Below, one piece after another: positions 1-8,998 of a stretch of 41,652 nucleotides of DNA; position 1 is the first letter of the stretch; each line of letters begins with the position of its first letter. Where the stretch lies: positions 1 through 41,652 of the forward strand of contig CAKUUM010000013.1 of the NCBI GenBank assembly GCA_934692905.1. The letters run 5' to 3'. This DNA comes from an uncultured Bacteroidales bacterium (GTDB lineage: Bacteria; Bacteroidota; Bacteroidia; Bacteroidales; Paludibacteraceae). The notes under the pieces were generated by a model. It ran no database searches and was not told where the DNA came from. It worked only from the letters and a program-made list of their open reading frames with translations. The position numbers were made by a program, and so were the translations under genes.

Positions 1-106
1 ACTCGTTGATATATAACGGAAAACACCTCTGACCATAGATGGGGGGAGCATATCCATTGTGCCCGTGCCATAGACTGGCTGTTGCAACGTTGGAACGAGG
101 AATGAA

Positions 107-859
107 TTGATATACAAAGATATGGAGATTGGAGATATACATATTGAGTGGGAACGGAAAGCGGTGAGGCATATATACCTGTCGGTGCATGCACCTGACG
201 GGCGAGTGCATGTGTCGGCACCGCTGTTTATGCCGCAAAGCGAAATAGAGGCGTTTGTGCTACGCAAATGGACTTGGATACAACGCCAACGGGCAAAAAT
301 CATGGCACTCCCAAAGCCAATAGAACGCCATTATATACAAGGCGAGAGTTGCTACCTGTTCGGACAACGACTGACGCTGGAAATAGTGCCTATAGAAACA
401 AGGAAAACGGGCATCGCGTGCGAAGACGGCAAGATAATCTTGACAATAAAACCCGACACCAACGAGGAACAGCGCGGAAAAATGATTGACAACTACCTGC
501 GCGAAAGGCTGCGGGAGTACCTGACGGAGTCTGTGACGCATTGGCAGCATGTGATGGGGGAAGAGGATGTGACATGGTCCATTCGCCGTATGCGTTCCGA
601 ATGGGGGTCATGCACTCCGCGGAAACGCAAACTGCTGTTCAATATCGAACTTGTCCACGTTCCCAAGCCCTGCATCGACTATATCGTGGTGCACGAGTTG
701 TCACATCTTCGCGTACCCAACCACAGCGACCTCTTTTATGCCCGTATGGAACAATTCCTTCCACATTGGCAAACGTGCAGACAGCGGTTGAAAGCCGCCA
801 GCAACAACTACCGGTTCGACTTGTCGGAGCCCAAGACTCCTATTGCCAACCCTTGTTGA
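107..859 (+). CDS. YgjP/M48-like zinc metallopeptidase (DUF45)
   Basis: A 250-residue cytoplasmic protein of the YgjP/SprT-like zinc peptidase family. Seen: a WGSC motif (residues 166-169) and the zinc site HELSH (196-200) followed by His206 in the context PNHSDLF, which is the family's HExxH plus downstream histidine arrangement. No signal peptide is present. The frame opens with TTG at 107; an in-frame ATG at 122 (MEIGDIHIEW) is an equally good start, and no strong ribosome site decides between them. The 3' end overlaps the convergent DUF4270 gene by 20 bp. Family knowledge: YgjP-type proteins are predicted metal-dependent hydrolases, often near restriction genes; the true substrate is unknown. 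The family call is firm and the role is not. Confidence 0.9.
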   Translation: MIYKDMEIGDIHIEWERKAVRHIYLSVHAPDGRVHVSAPLFMPQSEIEAFVLRKWTWIQRQRAKIMALPKPIERHYIQGESCYLFGQRLTLEIVPIETRKTGIACEDGKIILTIKPDTNEEQRGKMIDNYLRERLREYLTESVTHWQHVMGEEDVTWSIRRMRSEWGSCTPRKRKLLFNIELVHVPKPCIDYIVVHELSHLRVPNHSDLFYARMEQFLPHWQTCRQRLKAASNNYRFDLSEPKTPIANPC

Positions 860-2276
860 AGGCGGAGTACACCATTTCGATGTCCATCGGGTCAACGGGG
901 TTGTCGGCGGAGCGGATGCAAGTGGCGGAGATGGTCTGCAACTGCTTGACGGACGAGACGGCGGATGATGAAGAGGAGGTAGCAGTGGTCGTAACCTCCA
1001 CGGGAACCAACACGAATGTAACTTGTTCAGCGGGTTCGGGAGAGCGTAACTGATTGGTTAGCAGCGTAGACAGGTCGTAGGAGTAGGTGTAGGACACATT
1101 GGCAAGGCTGTCAGTGGTGGCAGTGAGGGTTGCCAGCAATGCGGCGGTATCGGACGGGAGGTGATTCTTCGCGAAGAAAGTCTCCATGTAGTCTTCCTTG
1201 ATGAGCAGCATATAGGTGGCAGGGGTGTCCCAGTTGTCGCGCGGACGTGCAGAGGTCTCGGAACTGTAAAGCACATCCACCGTCAGATTGGCACGGTTGA
1301 CGTACACGCGATAGTCGTTGCTGTCGCCCAAACGGTCTTCGATGGTGTTCAGAATGCTGTCCATACGAAGGGTAAGGCGGGTGTAGATATTGGCGGGCGA
1401 GACGATGAAATTGGTGTCCTGCACTGCGTCCAACTGGCTGATTATCTGCTCTCTGTCGGGGTATATATAGCGGTTGACCTGCTTGACCTCGGTGTTGGCA
1501 TAGAAGGCTTTGATGTCGGTGAGAGTGGTGTCGGTACCCGTGCTGGCGGGATAGGTGAAACGGTAGTAAACTGCCATGCTTATGTCGCTGATATGCAGCA
1601 CCGTACCCCCTCCGAAATCGGTGGCGATATACAGACCTTTGAACTGCTGTTGGAACTCCTCTTGGGACGCGAAACTGCGTATGCGGAAGAACCGTTTGGC
1701 GAAGTCGTCCGTCAGTTTGATGCGGATAAAAGGTACGTATTTGCGCAGTGACGACGAGTAGAGGCTGTCCGTCGGTTCGGCGGCAAAAACAATGCGCGAG
1801 GATTGCGAGATATGGGTGGAGTCCTCAAGACTGCAAAAGGCAGCCAACGCCGTATCGCTGGGGTAGCGGTCACCGTAGTTGAGGGTGGCGCGGTCCATTT
1901 CGTACACAGTGATGCCCAAGGGCGCCTTGCCGTCCCCATACCAACTATTGTAGTAGAGGAACAGGCACACCGAGTCCACCTCTGCGTTCTCGGAAGAGGG
2001 GTATGCAAAGCCTTCCGGGCATGCCAACTGGGTGAGGATGTCCGCTTTGATGGTCCCGAAACGGGTGTCACATTCGCCGAGGAGGAAGGAGTCGGGGGTC
2101 AGACTGAGGGGTTGGCACAGACCCAAAGCCGATTGCACGGCAAACGTGTCGGCTTTGACGCGGATGCCGTCTTTGTCAGTCAAGGCGGATGACCCCGCAT
2201 TAGCAGTATCGTCTTTGCAGGCGCTGAGGGCACACGCAAGCCCCAAGAGCACTGCTGTTATTGTCTTTATTTTCAT
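840..2276 (-). CDS. DUF4270 lipoprotein
   Basis: A 478-residue exported lipoprotein. The N-terminus is a short basic and hydrophobic signal ending ALSAC, with Cys20 as the lipidation site, followed by KDD. The body matches the DUF4270 family in length and layout: an early DTRFGTIKADILTQL-like segment, a region describing 'SVCLFLYYNSWYGDG', and a C-terminal NPVDPMDIEMVYS segment. The start ATG overlaps the TGA of the upstream glycogen-synthase-like gene (ATGA), so the two are probably translationally coupled. The same gene pair is common in Bacteroidales. DUF4270 proteins have no established biochemical role. The 3' end overlaps the convergent metallopeptidase gene. Confidence 0.88.
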   Translation of the reverse strand: MKIKTITAVLLGLACALSACKDDTANAGSSALTDKDGIRVKADTFAVQSALGLCQPLSLTPDSFLLGECDTRFGTIKADILTQLACPEGFAYPSSENAEVDSVCLFLYYNSWYGDGKAPLGITVYEMDRATLNYGDRYPSDTALAAFCSLEDSTHISQSSRIVFAAEPTDSLYSSSLRKYVPFIRIKLTDDFAKRFFRIRSFASQEEFQQQFKGLYIATDFGGGTVLHISDISMAVYYRFTYPASTGTDTTLTDIKAFYANTEVKQVNRYIYPDREQIISQLDAVQDTNFIVSPANIYTRLTLRMDSILNTIEDRLGDSNDYRVYVNRANLTVDVLYSSETSARPRDNWDTPATYMLLIKEDYMETFFAKNHLPSDTAALLATLTATTDSLANVSYTYSYDLSTLLTNQLRSPEPAEQVTFVLVPVEVTTTATSSSSSAVSSVKQLQTISATCIRSADNPVDPMDIEMVYSAFNKGWQ

Positions 2277-3094
2277 TCGTTTGTCAACAGACTGTTGCAG
2301 AAATTCAAATACTCTGCATGGTTGTCGCCCGCGTAGGGCATTACTTTCTTGCCCGTATTTTGGACGTAGTTGAGGAGGCGTTGGTTGATATTCGGAGCGG
2401 ACAGCACAACGGCATCCGAGTAGTCGATAGCCAAACGCATCAGGTCCTCGTAGGCAACGGGAAGACCTGCAATCCCGCGCACATCGCTCTTTTTTACACC
2501 GTCTATCAGCACTTTCTCGGCAAATTTTGTGCCAAACGGAGTGGTGTACTCATGGTCGTCCAGCGAAAGCACCACTTTCGCGTGCTTGAAGAATGGCGTA
2601 TCCGCGTATGCCTTGCGTATATACAGGGGCGCAAGCGCCGACATCCAACCGCTGCACACCACCACATCCGGGGTCCAACGGAGTTTTTTCATTGTTTCCA
2701 ATGTGCCGCGCGCAAAGAATATGCTGCGCTCGTCGTTGTCCGCATATTCTCCTTTTTCGTCCTGCCAACCCTTGCGGCGATGGAAATAGTCGTCGTTGTC
2801 TATGAAATAAATCTGAATACGTGCCGACTGTATACTGGCTACCTTGATGAGCAACGGATGGTCCGACTCGTTGATAATCAGATTGATACCAGACAACCGT
2901 ATCACCTCGTGCAGTTGGTTGCGACGCTCGTTGATTTCGCCGAACTTTGGCATGAAAGTGCGTGTCTCGTAACCATTGGACTGAAACAACTCGGGCAACT
3001 GACGGTTCAGCATACGGATTGGCGTCGGTTGGTCCAAAAACGGGTATATCTCTTGCGAGATAAACAATATGCGATTCGGCTCTTTCATACTCAT
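2273..3094 (-). CDS. Glycogen/starch synthase-like protein, GT5 N-terminal domain only
   Basis: About 273 residues with the fold of the catalytic N-terminal half of GT5 glycogen synthases. Seen: 'ILFISQEIYPF', 'ETRTFMPKFGEINERRNQLHEVI', and 'DVVVCSGWMSALAPLYI', which corresponds to the HxHDWQ-like region of GlgA with the histidines lost. The C-terminal Rossmann domain that binds ADP-glucose is absent. This short form is typical of Bacteroidales and is usually annotated glycogen/starch synthase, so catalytic activity is doubtful. The start was placed at ATG 3094 (MSMKEPN; ATG 3088 is also possible) because a TACCTTTG -7 box lies at 3124-3131. A longer open frame to 3154 would begin upstream of that promoter. 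It forms a coupled pair with the DUF4270 gene. Confidence 0.82.
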   Translation of the reverse strand: MSMKEPNRILFISQEIYPFLDQPTPIRMLNRQLPELFQSNGYETRTFMPKFGEINERRNQLHEVIRLSGINLIINESDHPLLIKVASIQSARIQIYFIDNDDYFHRRKGWQDEKGEYADNDERSIFFARGTLETMKKLRWTPDVVVCSGWMSALAPLYIRKAYADTPFFKHAKVVLSLDDHEYTTPFGTKFAEKVLIDGVKKSDVRGIAGLPVAYEDLMRLAIDYSDAVVLSAPNINQRLLNYVQNTGKKVMPYAGDNHAEYLNFCNSLLTNE

Positions 3095-3123
3095 ATTTTT
3101 TTGATGAAACTTCTTTCCCGTTG

Positions 3124-3131
3124 CAAAGGTA
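3124..3131 (-). promoter_or_regulatory. -7 box of the glycogen synthase-like/DUF4270 operon
   Basis: TACCTTTG read on the minus strand, about 30 nt before the start codon. The -33 element is weak, being embedded in an A/T-rich stretch. The box supports the shorter start at 3094. Confidence 0.6.
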
Positions 3132-3230
3132 CAAAAAAAAAACGATATTTCCATAAAAATTATGCTTTTTTTACTTTCTTCACGCGTGCGCGCGAATCCT
3201 TAATATCACGCATTGTGCATGATGCATTGC

Positions 3231-3329
3231 GCATTCTTTCTCGTGTATTTGTCGGGCTAAGTGTATGTGATTAGTATGTGGTTAGTATGTGGTTAGTATG
3301 TGATTCCGCCGACCTTGCCGCGAGGATAC
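3231..3329 (+). repeat. Dispersed intergenic repeat, copy 1 (four 11-bp units)
   Basis: A tandem array of GTATGTGATTA/GTATGTGGTTA units at 3263-3306 (4 units, the last ending in TTC). It is preceded by a TCGGGCTAAGT-like flank and followed by CCGCCGACCTTGCCGCGAGG. The same block recurs at 9864-9969 (5 units) and, inverted, at 36053-36161 (5 units). All three copies lie between genes. Confidence 0.9.
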
Positions 3330-3361
3330 GGGGTGCCGGCCGACCTTGCGGCTATAAGACA

Positions 3362-3397
3362 AAGGCTGTCCGACAACTTTACATTGTCAGACAGCCT
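3362..3397 (-). terminator. Stem-loop after the 1250-residue T9SS gene
   Basis: The arms AAGGCTGTCCGACAA and TTGTCAGACAGCCTT pair over 15 bp, with one G-U in the minus-strand RNA and a 7-nt loop. It sits just beyond the stop codon at 3423. The T-tract is weak, so an RNA-stabilising role is possible. Confidence 0.6.
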
Positions 3398-3422
3398 TAT
3401 TTTGTGTATTGTCTTGTCCGGT

Positions 3423-6400
3423 TTACTTCACCACTTTGGCGGTTAGGGCGCCGAACTTGATGATATAGACGCCGTTAGCCCAAGCCGCAGTACGTATCGT
3501 ATTGATACCTGCATGTCCGACAACCTGTGCCACACACTTGCCCGAAAGGTCATAGACGCGGATAGTACCTGCCTCGGGGAGGTTCACGTTCAAGTGGTCC
3601 ACAACAGGATTCGGATATACGACCAGACCGTCATTAGCGTCAGCGTCCATGTCGTCCACATCAGTCGGTGTGCTCTGTACCGTAACACGGAAGGTGTTGG
3701 TGGCAGACCTTGAGAAGACAGGAGCACTGCTATATGCCTGATAGGTACCGGTCTCCTCGATAGTGATGTCGGCTACACCCGTCTTGCCTTCGGCGAAGGA
3801 GAGCAGGAGTTCATCGTTGTTGTCCTCGGCAAATGCTGCGGTAACGAGTTCGGCGTTGGTGTTCTCCTTGACGCTCTTCACGAACTTGGTAGTGTTCTTG
3901 TTGATAGGCGTCTTCCACGTGAAGGCATCGGCGAGTGAGACAGACATATCCTCAGCCCCTGTCTGTACGGTGATGTCGGCTATCTGGTGAGGATAGATGG
4001 CATAGATAGCAGGACGGATGGTGACGGTGTATGCTTCGAACTCGTAGTTCATACCGCACTTGTCGATAACCTCAGCATAGATGTGGACGACGGAGTCTTC
4101 GTCAAGGTTGTTGTTCTTCAGCGACTCAGGGAAGCGGAACGTAACCTGTGCACTATTGGTGGTTTTGAGGTCATATTCCATCCACTCGGTGTAAGGAACC
4201 CAGTTCTTGATATATACGTTGTCAATATTGCCTTCCGTGTCAGTGAAGTCGCTCGGCCAAATGGATTTGCCTTGTGAGTAGGTAGTGGTCTCGTCCAAGT
4301 TGAACTTGTTGGGTACTCCCTTGCCTGCTAAGGGGCGCGGCGCATTGTTGCGTGCAATGGCAGCACTCATTGTCATGGCTTCGGGACTTGCAGCAACGCC
4401 CTCGAAAGAGCCTGCGGAAGTGAAGTCGGCATTGTAGATACGTCCTTCGCCTGCACCACCCCACGTGCCGTAAGCCACGTAGTACTCGCCGGTCTCTGCA
4501 TCGTGGGTGCTTGCCATTGTATTGTAGCCTTCTACCGGAGTGGTCATCACTTCCTTGGTGGCGGTAACGCCTGTTGCGGTGTTGTGTGCCAAGAAACCTG
4601 TCTCGGTAGCCAGCATGATGCTGTCGCCCGTCATCGGGTCAATAGCGGCAGGAGCAGACGAGAACGACGATGGTGTGTTGGTAGCCTTTTCGGTGAAGGT
4701 CCGAGTGCGGACATCAAAGGTCAGGACGGCAGAGGTAACGGTGTAGTTGTCGCGACGAATACAATAGATGACGCTGTCTTGCGGAATCAACATGCTGACG
4801 TTGAGACCCGCCTCGCCCATAGGTACTTCCTGTACTAACTTGAGGGTGTAGAGGTTGATAACCGCCATGCTGCTGGTGGTACCTGCCCAACCGCCGTTAA
4901 TCATCACATACGCCATGGAGTCGATAACTGCAATGTCAGTAGCCTGGTCGGATACGGGCACCTTGGTGACGAGCGAGAGGTCGGTCTTGTTGTAAACGCG
5001 CACGTTGTAGCCGTCCTCAGGGGCACCGCCGCTGTTCTGACGGGTAACGAGCAGCCAGTTGCGGTAAACAGCCATCTTGTTGTTCAAGCCTTTGCCCGAT
5101 TGACCTTTGCCGTCATCCATCATAGTGGTGTCTTGGCAGTACTTGGTGGCAACGACCTCGTTGTTGGTGGTGTTGAAACGGGTGATGTAGTTGTCCGCAG
5201 CCACATACGCAAAGGCACCGTCCACAACCATGTCTTGTACGGAAGTGGCATCCACTTCGCCAACACTGGTCGTCTTCTTGTCTTGCGTGTCATACGCCAT
5301 GAGTTCGGTCTTCTTGGTGCCACCGAATGCGCCGCCGTTCACAAAGAGCATCTTCTTGTGGGCAGGCAGCATATCACCCTCGTAGTAGCGGAAAGGCACG
5401 GTGAGGTTGAAATCATGGTTGAAAGCACGTACTACAAAGTCAACGGTGTCGTAGCCAAAGTCGTCCTTAACGAACTCTACATACAGGATTTCGTCGTCAG
5501 CGTCCCACTCGATATCTGCTTTCTTATTATAAGGCGTAGCCGACTTTACGGAGATTGTCGCGCCACCAGCATCGAAGATGTCGTAGGTCTCGTACTCCTC
5601 TTCGTAGGTCTTGTAGTTTTGTACGATAGGATTGGACTTGAGGAATACCTGAGGCTCATTGACAATCACGAGAATGGAGTCGTAGAGCGCAGGATTGCTG
5701 TTGGAACGCGCATAGAGCATGGTACGACCCGCCTTGGTGGCATAGAAGAGACCATTCTCGATAGTACCGATAGTGGGGTCGGAGGCTGTCCATGTGTAGG
5801 TGTCGTAGGTGTAGCGGTTGGATTTGAGTCCGTTGAGGAAGTCGCCGATATTGTCCACACTCTGCGCGGTGATGAAGGTGTATTCGCCCACATAGAGCGA
5901 GGTGCTGTCGTTGGATACTTTCGAAGCGTTGCCCTCCATCTCAAGTACGACATCGGTGAGTTCTACCACGCGCAGACGCACGGAGTCCTGTGCCACAACG
6001 ATGGTGTCTTTCTCGTCGCACTGAGCCAACTGGGTGAAGCGCACAAAGACCTCACCACCGTGTGTGGGCGTGAACTTACCCGTTTGGTCGATAGTACCGC
6101 ACGAGTCGTTGGAGAGGCTCCAATGGGGTGTGCCTTCGTGGCAGGGACGACCGTTCTTGAACAATAGTCCTTCGTACTGAATAGGCTGACCTACAAGGGC
6201 TTTCAACTGCGGAATACCGATGTAGTGCGCGTAATAGTTGCGGTGCACATATTCTGGGTCGGGGGTAACGCGCTGTGCCCATGCCACCTCGGTGGATAAT
6301 TCGCCTAACCATCCTCCGTCTTGGTTGAGGGCGGTATAAACCTTGACCCACTGCACGGTGTCCAACGGTACGTAGTTCCCGTCCTTATCCACTGCCCAGT

Positions 6401-7175
6401 CGAGGTCGAAACCATCACCGCCATTCACTTCTGTGGAGGTGTAAGGATTGCGGACTTCATCTCTCTTTGCGCCTTTGTTGTCGCAATAGCCGAAGAGTTG
6501 CGCACGGTAGTTCTCGATATAACTCGGCGTACTCAAGTCAATGCACCCCTTGATAAGATTGCCCGTGTAGGAGACAGAGTCGCGGTCGCAATTGAAATCA
6601 TAGTCACCCGGGAAATACGACTGGTTATGGAACTGGTTGGTTCGCATGGCACCCGTCAGACCATCGTCCACTTTCCACGGGATGGTGTGACGCTTCAGGT
6701 AGTGAGGGTTGTAGTAGGTCATCGTGACGTTCTTCTTGGTGGTCGAGAGATAGTAGTCGGACCCCGCCAACTCGTACCATGTGTCATCGGGCAGTCCGTT
6801 GTGGTTCTCGTCCTTCATCACCATAACAGCCCCGGGCTCGGTCCACACACCATACAGGTTGGCGATAAACGAGTTGCCGTGGATGGTAAAGTCCACGCCG
6901 TAGGGGTTGTGCGGGTCGTTGACGATAGGTTTGGCAAATTCGAGCACGATGTACCCGCCAAAGCCGCCTAACGATACCATACCACCATCCTCACCGACGC
7001 AAAATTGTTTGTCGGGTACGGTGAGTTGCCCGATAAATTGTCCGGGTGCCGGCAGGCACTCAATCATTTTGGTAGCATAGGTGCTGTCAATAGGTTCGGC
7101 TTGCTCCTGCGCTACGGTCGGCATGCCCGCGCCAATCGCGAGGAGCATACCTGCCAAAGTAGTTTTACAGTTCAT
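3423..7175 (-). CDS. T9SS-exported multidomain surface protein: BtuG-operon-type domain plus YncE-like propeller
   Basis: 1250 residues with a cleavable signal peptide (ends near PTVAQ). Residues about 30-310 are clearly homologous to the lipoprotein at 28162-29367. Shared blocks are CxPAPGQF, SLGGFGGY, 'NGLPDDxWYELAGS', the YFP segment, and 'DxDWAVDxxGxxVxL ... VKVYTA'. Next come Ig/PKD-like segments (about 320-640), then a BtuG/DUF5074-type beta-propeller (about 645-960, starting LFVNGGAFGG). Further Ig-like parts follow, and a C-terminal T9SS sorting domain of about 70 residues (VVYPNPVVDHLNVNLP ... YIIKF). It should therefore be anchored on the cell surface. It combines two modules that are separate genes in the btuB operon of this window, which suggests corrinoid or other ligand binding (inference). 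It is the distal gene of a minus-strand cluster. Confidence 0.85.
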   Translation of the reverse strand: MNCKTTLAGMLLAIGAGMPTVAQEQAEPIDSTYATKMIECLPAPGQFIGQLTVPDKQFCVGEDGGMVSLGGFGGYIVLEFAKPIVNDPHNPYGVDFTIHGNSFIANLYGVWTEPGAVMVMKDENHNGLPDDTWYELAGSDYYLSTTKKNVTMTYYNPHYLKRHTIPWKVDDGLTGAMRTNQFHNQSYFPGDYDFNCDRDSVSYTGNLIKGCIDLSTPSYIENYRAQLFGYCDNKGAKRDEVRNPYTSTEVNGGDGFDLDWAVDKDGNYVPLDTVQWVKVYTALNQDGGWLGELSTEVAWAQRVTPDPEYVHRNYYAHYIGIPQLKALVGQPIQYEGLLFKNGRPCHEGTPHWSLSNDSCGTIDQTGKFTPTHGGEVFVRFTQLAQCDEKDTIVVAQDSVRLRVVELTDVVLEMEGNASKVSNDSTSLYVGEYTFITAQSVDNIGDFLNGLKSNRYTYDTYTWTASDPTIGTIENGLFYATKAGRTMLYARSNSNPALYDSILVIVNEPQVFLKSNPIVQNYKTYEEEYETYDIFDAGGATISVKSATPYNKKADIEWDADDEILYVEFVKDDFGYDTVDFVVRAFNHDFNLTVPFRYYEGDMLPAHKKMLFVNGGAFGGTKKTELMAYDTQDKKTTSVGEVDATSVQDMVVDGAFAYVAADNYITRFNTTNNEVVATKYCQDTTMMDDGKGQSGKGLNNKMAVYRNWLLVTRQNSGGAPEDGYNVRVYNKTDLSLVTKVPVSDQATDIAVIDSMAYVMINGGWAGTTSSMAVINLYTLKLVQEVPMGEAGLNVSMLIPQDSVIYCIRRDNYTVTSAVLTFDVRTRTFTEKATNTPSSFSSAPAAIDPMTGDSIMLATETGFLAHNTATGVTATKEVMTTPVEGYNTMASTHDAETGEYYVAYGTWGGAGEGRIYNADFTSAGSFEGVAASPEAMTMSAAIARNNAPRPLAGKGVPNKFNLDETTTYSQGKSIWPSDFTDTEGNIDNVYIKNWVPYTEWMEYDLKTTNSAQVTFRFPESLKNNNLDEDSVVHIYAEVIDKCGMNYEFEAYTVTIRPAIYAIYPHQIADITVQTGAEDMSVSLADAFTWKTPINKNTTKFVKSVKENTNAELVTAAFAEDNNDELLLSFAEGKTGVADITIEETGTYQAYSSAPVFSRSATNTFRVTVQSTPTDVDDMDADANDGLVVYPNPVVDHLNVNLPEAGTIRVYDLSGKCVAQVVGHAGINTIRTAAWANGVYIIKFGALTAKVVK

Positions 7176-7279
7176 TTGTTTGTTAAATTGTTTGATTTAT
7201 TATAACTCTTGTTTATTGCCTGAAAGTTGTCTATCCCATGCCGTGTACCCGGGCTTGGTCGTTGTGAATCACTCGGGCA

Positions 7280-8998
7280 CTACTCAAACACCGCATAGTA
7301 CGTGGCATGGTTGGTCACAGTCATACCCGCAGTATCTGCAAAGAAGTCTTCGGGCAGCACAAAGGGGTCATGGTAGTCGGAATCCGTAGTCCAGCCGGCA
7401 AAGCGCATGCCCTCGCAGGGAGTAACAGGGGCGGTTGGCAGTTGCAGTGCCTCACCTTTCTGCGTATAGACACGGCTCTCAATCGTCTCGCCGTTAGCCA
7501 CCCAACGCACCGTATAGCCGAGAAAAACATCCTTGTAAGTGAGCGTCACAACGCCCTCCTCCTCACGGATGTCTTTGAGCGGCTTGCCTTCTATGCCCAT
7601 CCATGAGGTGACGTAGGCAGTACCGGGGAACGGGTCACGTGCGGAACCGATGTTGGTGCGGAAACCCGTGGCGGACTCAATGGTGTAACGCGGGTAGGTG
7701 GCGGTGTTGTTGGGCTTGTTGGCGTCCCACACCTCCTCACTGTAATTGACGTACCAGACGAGCAACCCGTGCCCGGGCAGGTACTTGTCCCAACCTGTCT
7801 TCTGACGGTTCTCGATGTAGTAATTCAGCCCCTCGGTGGCGGCAGGCTGCAGGGTGCCCGCAGCATTCACCTGATAGGCTTGATATTGACCGCTGCCTGC
7901 TGCATATAGCGTCAGTTCCTGTCCGTCATCGCCGGGATTGACAGGCAAGGTCCAGCCGAAGAAATACTTCTCGAACGCGCTGTAGTTGGGCGGGCAATGC
8001 CCGTCGCCGTTGTAACTGCCGCTGTCCATGATGTCCCAGTCGCCCGGGGTGCGCTTGTTGGTGTAGTTGCTGCCGTAGGCGGTGTCGTAGAAATCGGGCA
8101 GCCCCAGTACATGGCTGAACTCATGGCAGAGCGTACCGATGCCGTTGCGCGTACCCGTCTGCCCGTCCAACTCGCCCGAGCAGGCGTAGTTCTCTATCAG
8201 CAGCCCGTCCATCTTGCATTCGTCAAGCGAATAGGTGCAGTTCTCATAATAGCGCGCCGACGACAGGTTCCAGTTGTGCGGCCAGATAGTCTTGTCACCG
8301 CCGCCGTCTGCCTCTCCCTTGCCTGCGTAGATGATATACACAAAGTCAATCTCTCCGTCGTGGTCGTTGTCATAGCGGGTGAAATCCACGCCGAACTGCG
8401 TTTTTGCCAACTTGCACGCCTCCACCACCATGTCACCCGGGTAGAGGTCATTGCCCTCGTCGTCATTGGAACCGTAGTAGGCGGCACTCTTGCTCAGCGT
8501 CACAGGCCCCACCACATCGAATACGGGCTTGTACTTGCCGCCCGACTGGTCAACGAAGTACTTGCGCGCTGACCCCACAGCCTTGCCGTAGGTGTAGTTC
8601 ACGGCGTTCATCATCGAGTCCATCTGTGCCTGGGTGTTGCCGGCATGGTAGCAGGTGTCGAAGAAATTCACTAGGATAAACAGCCCCCGTGGTGCCAGAT
8701 TGATGCCCCCCACCCTGCGCCTGTTGGCGCGGTGTGCCTGTGCACGGCGTGCACGCACAGTCTCCTCCGTGGGCTGTGTCTCCACCACATGCCAATAGCC
8801 GTCGGCATCTTCGCGGACAATCTCGCCCGCCTGATTTGTGTAGAAATGGTATGCCTCGTCGCCGTTCAGGCGCACCTGCAGAGTGCTGCCGTCGGGTTGG
8901 GTCTTGGTTTGCCAACCGCGGTAGGCGGGTACGGCGTGTATGCTGAGGGCTGCCGACAGGAGGGCAACCGCGAGAAATATCTGTCTTGTCATAATCAT
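7280..8998 (-). CDS. M6-type (immune inhibitor A/PrtV-like) secreted metalloprotease
   Basis: 572 residues with a signal peptide ending near IHA. The zinc site is HEFSHVLGLPD (HEFSH at 292-296, Asp302), the M6 HExxHxxGxxD signature. It sits in the usual context 'GIGTLCHEFSHVLGLPDFYD'. A DNDHDGEIDF segment (210-219) looks like a calcium loop. The C-terminal about 80 residues form an InlB/Flg_new-type beta-grasp repeat (FAGWTTDSDY). No T9SS domain is evident, so the final location is unclear. The ATG overlaps the stop codon of the preceding gene (ATGA), so it is translationally coupled to the InlB-repeat protein. Family members degrade host or environmental proteins; the substrate here is unknown. 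Confidence 0.92.
   Translation of the reverse strand: MIMTRQIFLAVALLSAALSIHAVPAYRGWQTKTQPDGSTLQVRLNGDEAYHFYTNQAGEIVREDADGYWHVVETQPTEETVRARRAQAHRANRRRVGGINLAPRGLFILVNFFDTCYHAGNTQAQMDSMMNAVNYTYGKAVGSARKYFVDQSGGKYKPVFDVVGPVTLSKSAAYYGSNDDEGNDLYPGDMVVEACKLAKTQFGVDFTRYDNDHDGEIDFVYIIYAGKGEADGGGDKTIWPHNWNLSSARYYENCTYSLDECKMDGLLIENYACSGELDGQTGTRNGIGTLCHEFSHVLGLPDFYDTAYGSNYTNKRTPGDWDIMDSGSYNGDGHCPPNYSAFEKYFFGWTLPVNPGDDGQELTLYAAGSGQYQAYQVNAAGTLQPAATEGLNYYIENRQKTGWDKYLPGHGLLVWYVNYSEEVWDANKPNNTATYPRYTIESATGFRTNIGSARDPFPGTAYVTSWMGIEGKPLKDIREEEGVVTLTYKDVFLGYTVRWVANGETIESRVYTQKGEALQLPTAPVTPCEGMRFAGWTTDSDYHDPFVLPEDFFADTAGMTVTNHATYYAVFE

Noticed and set aside
10..105. A 31-codon open stretch ending TGA at 103-105 (reads ...EHIHCARAIDWLLQRWNEE) just before the metallopeptidase gene
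   Set aside because: It looks protein-like and could be the end of an upstream gene. But the same frame has a stop at 7-9 and no start codon of the usual kind, so nothing can be called without the sequence to the left.
5100..6167. Long plus-strand frame of 355 codons opposite the 1250-residue gene
   Set aside because: It is the antisense shadow of a clearly real protein with recognisable domains. Similar long antisense frames occur opposite 2261-3274, 28156-29181 and 30356-32089.
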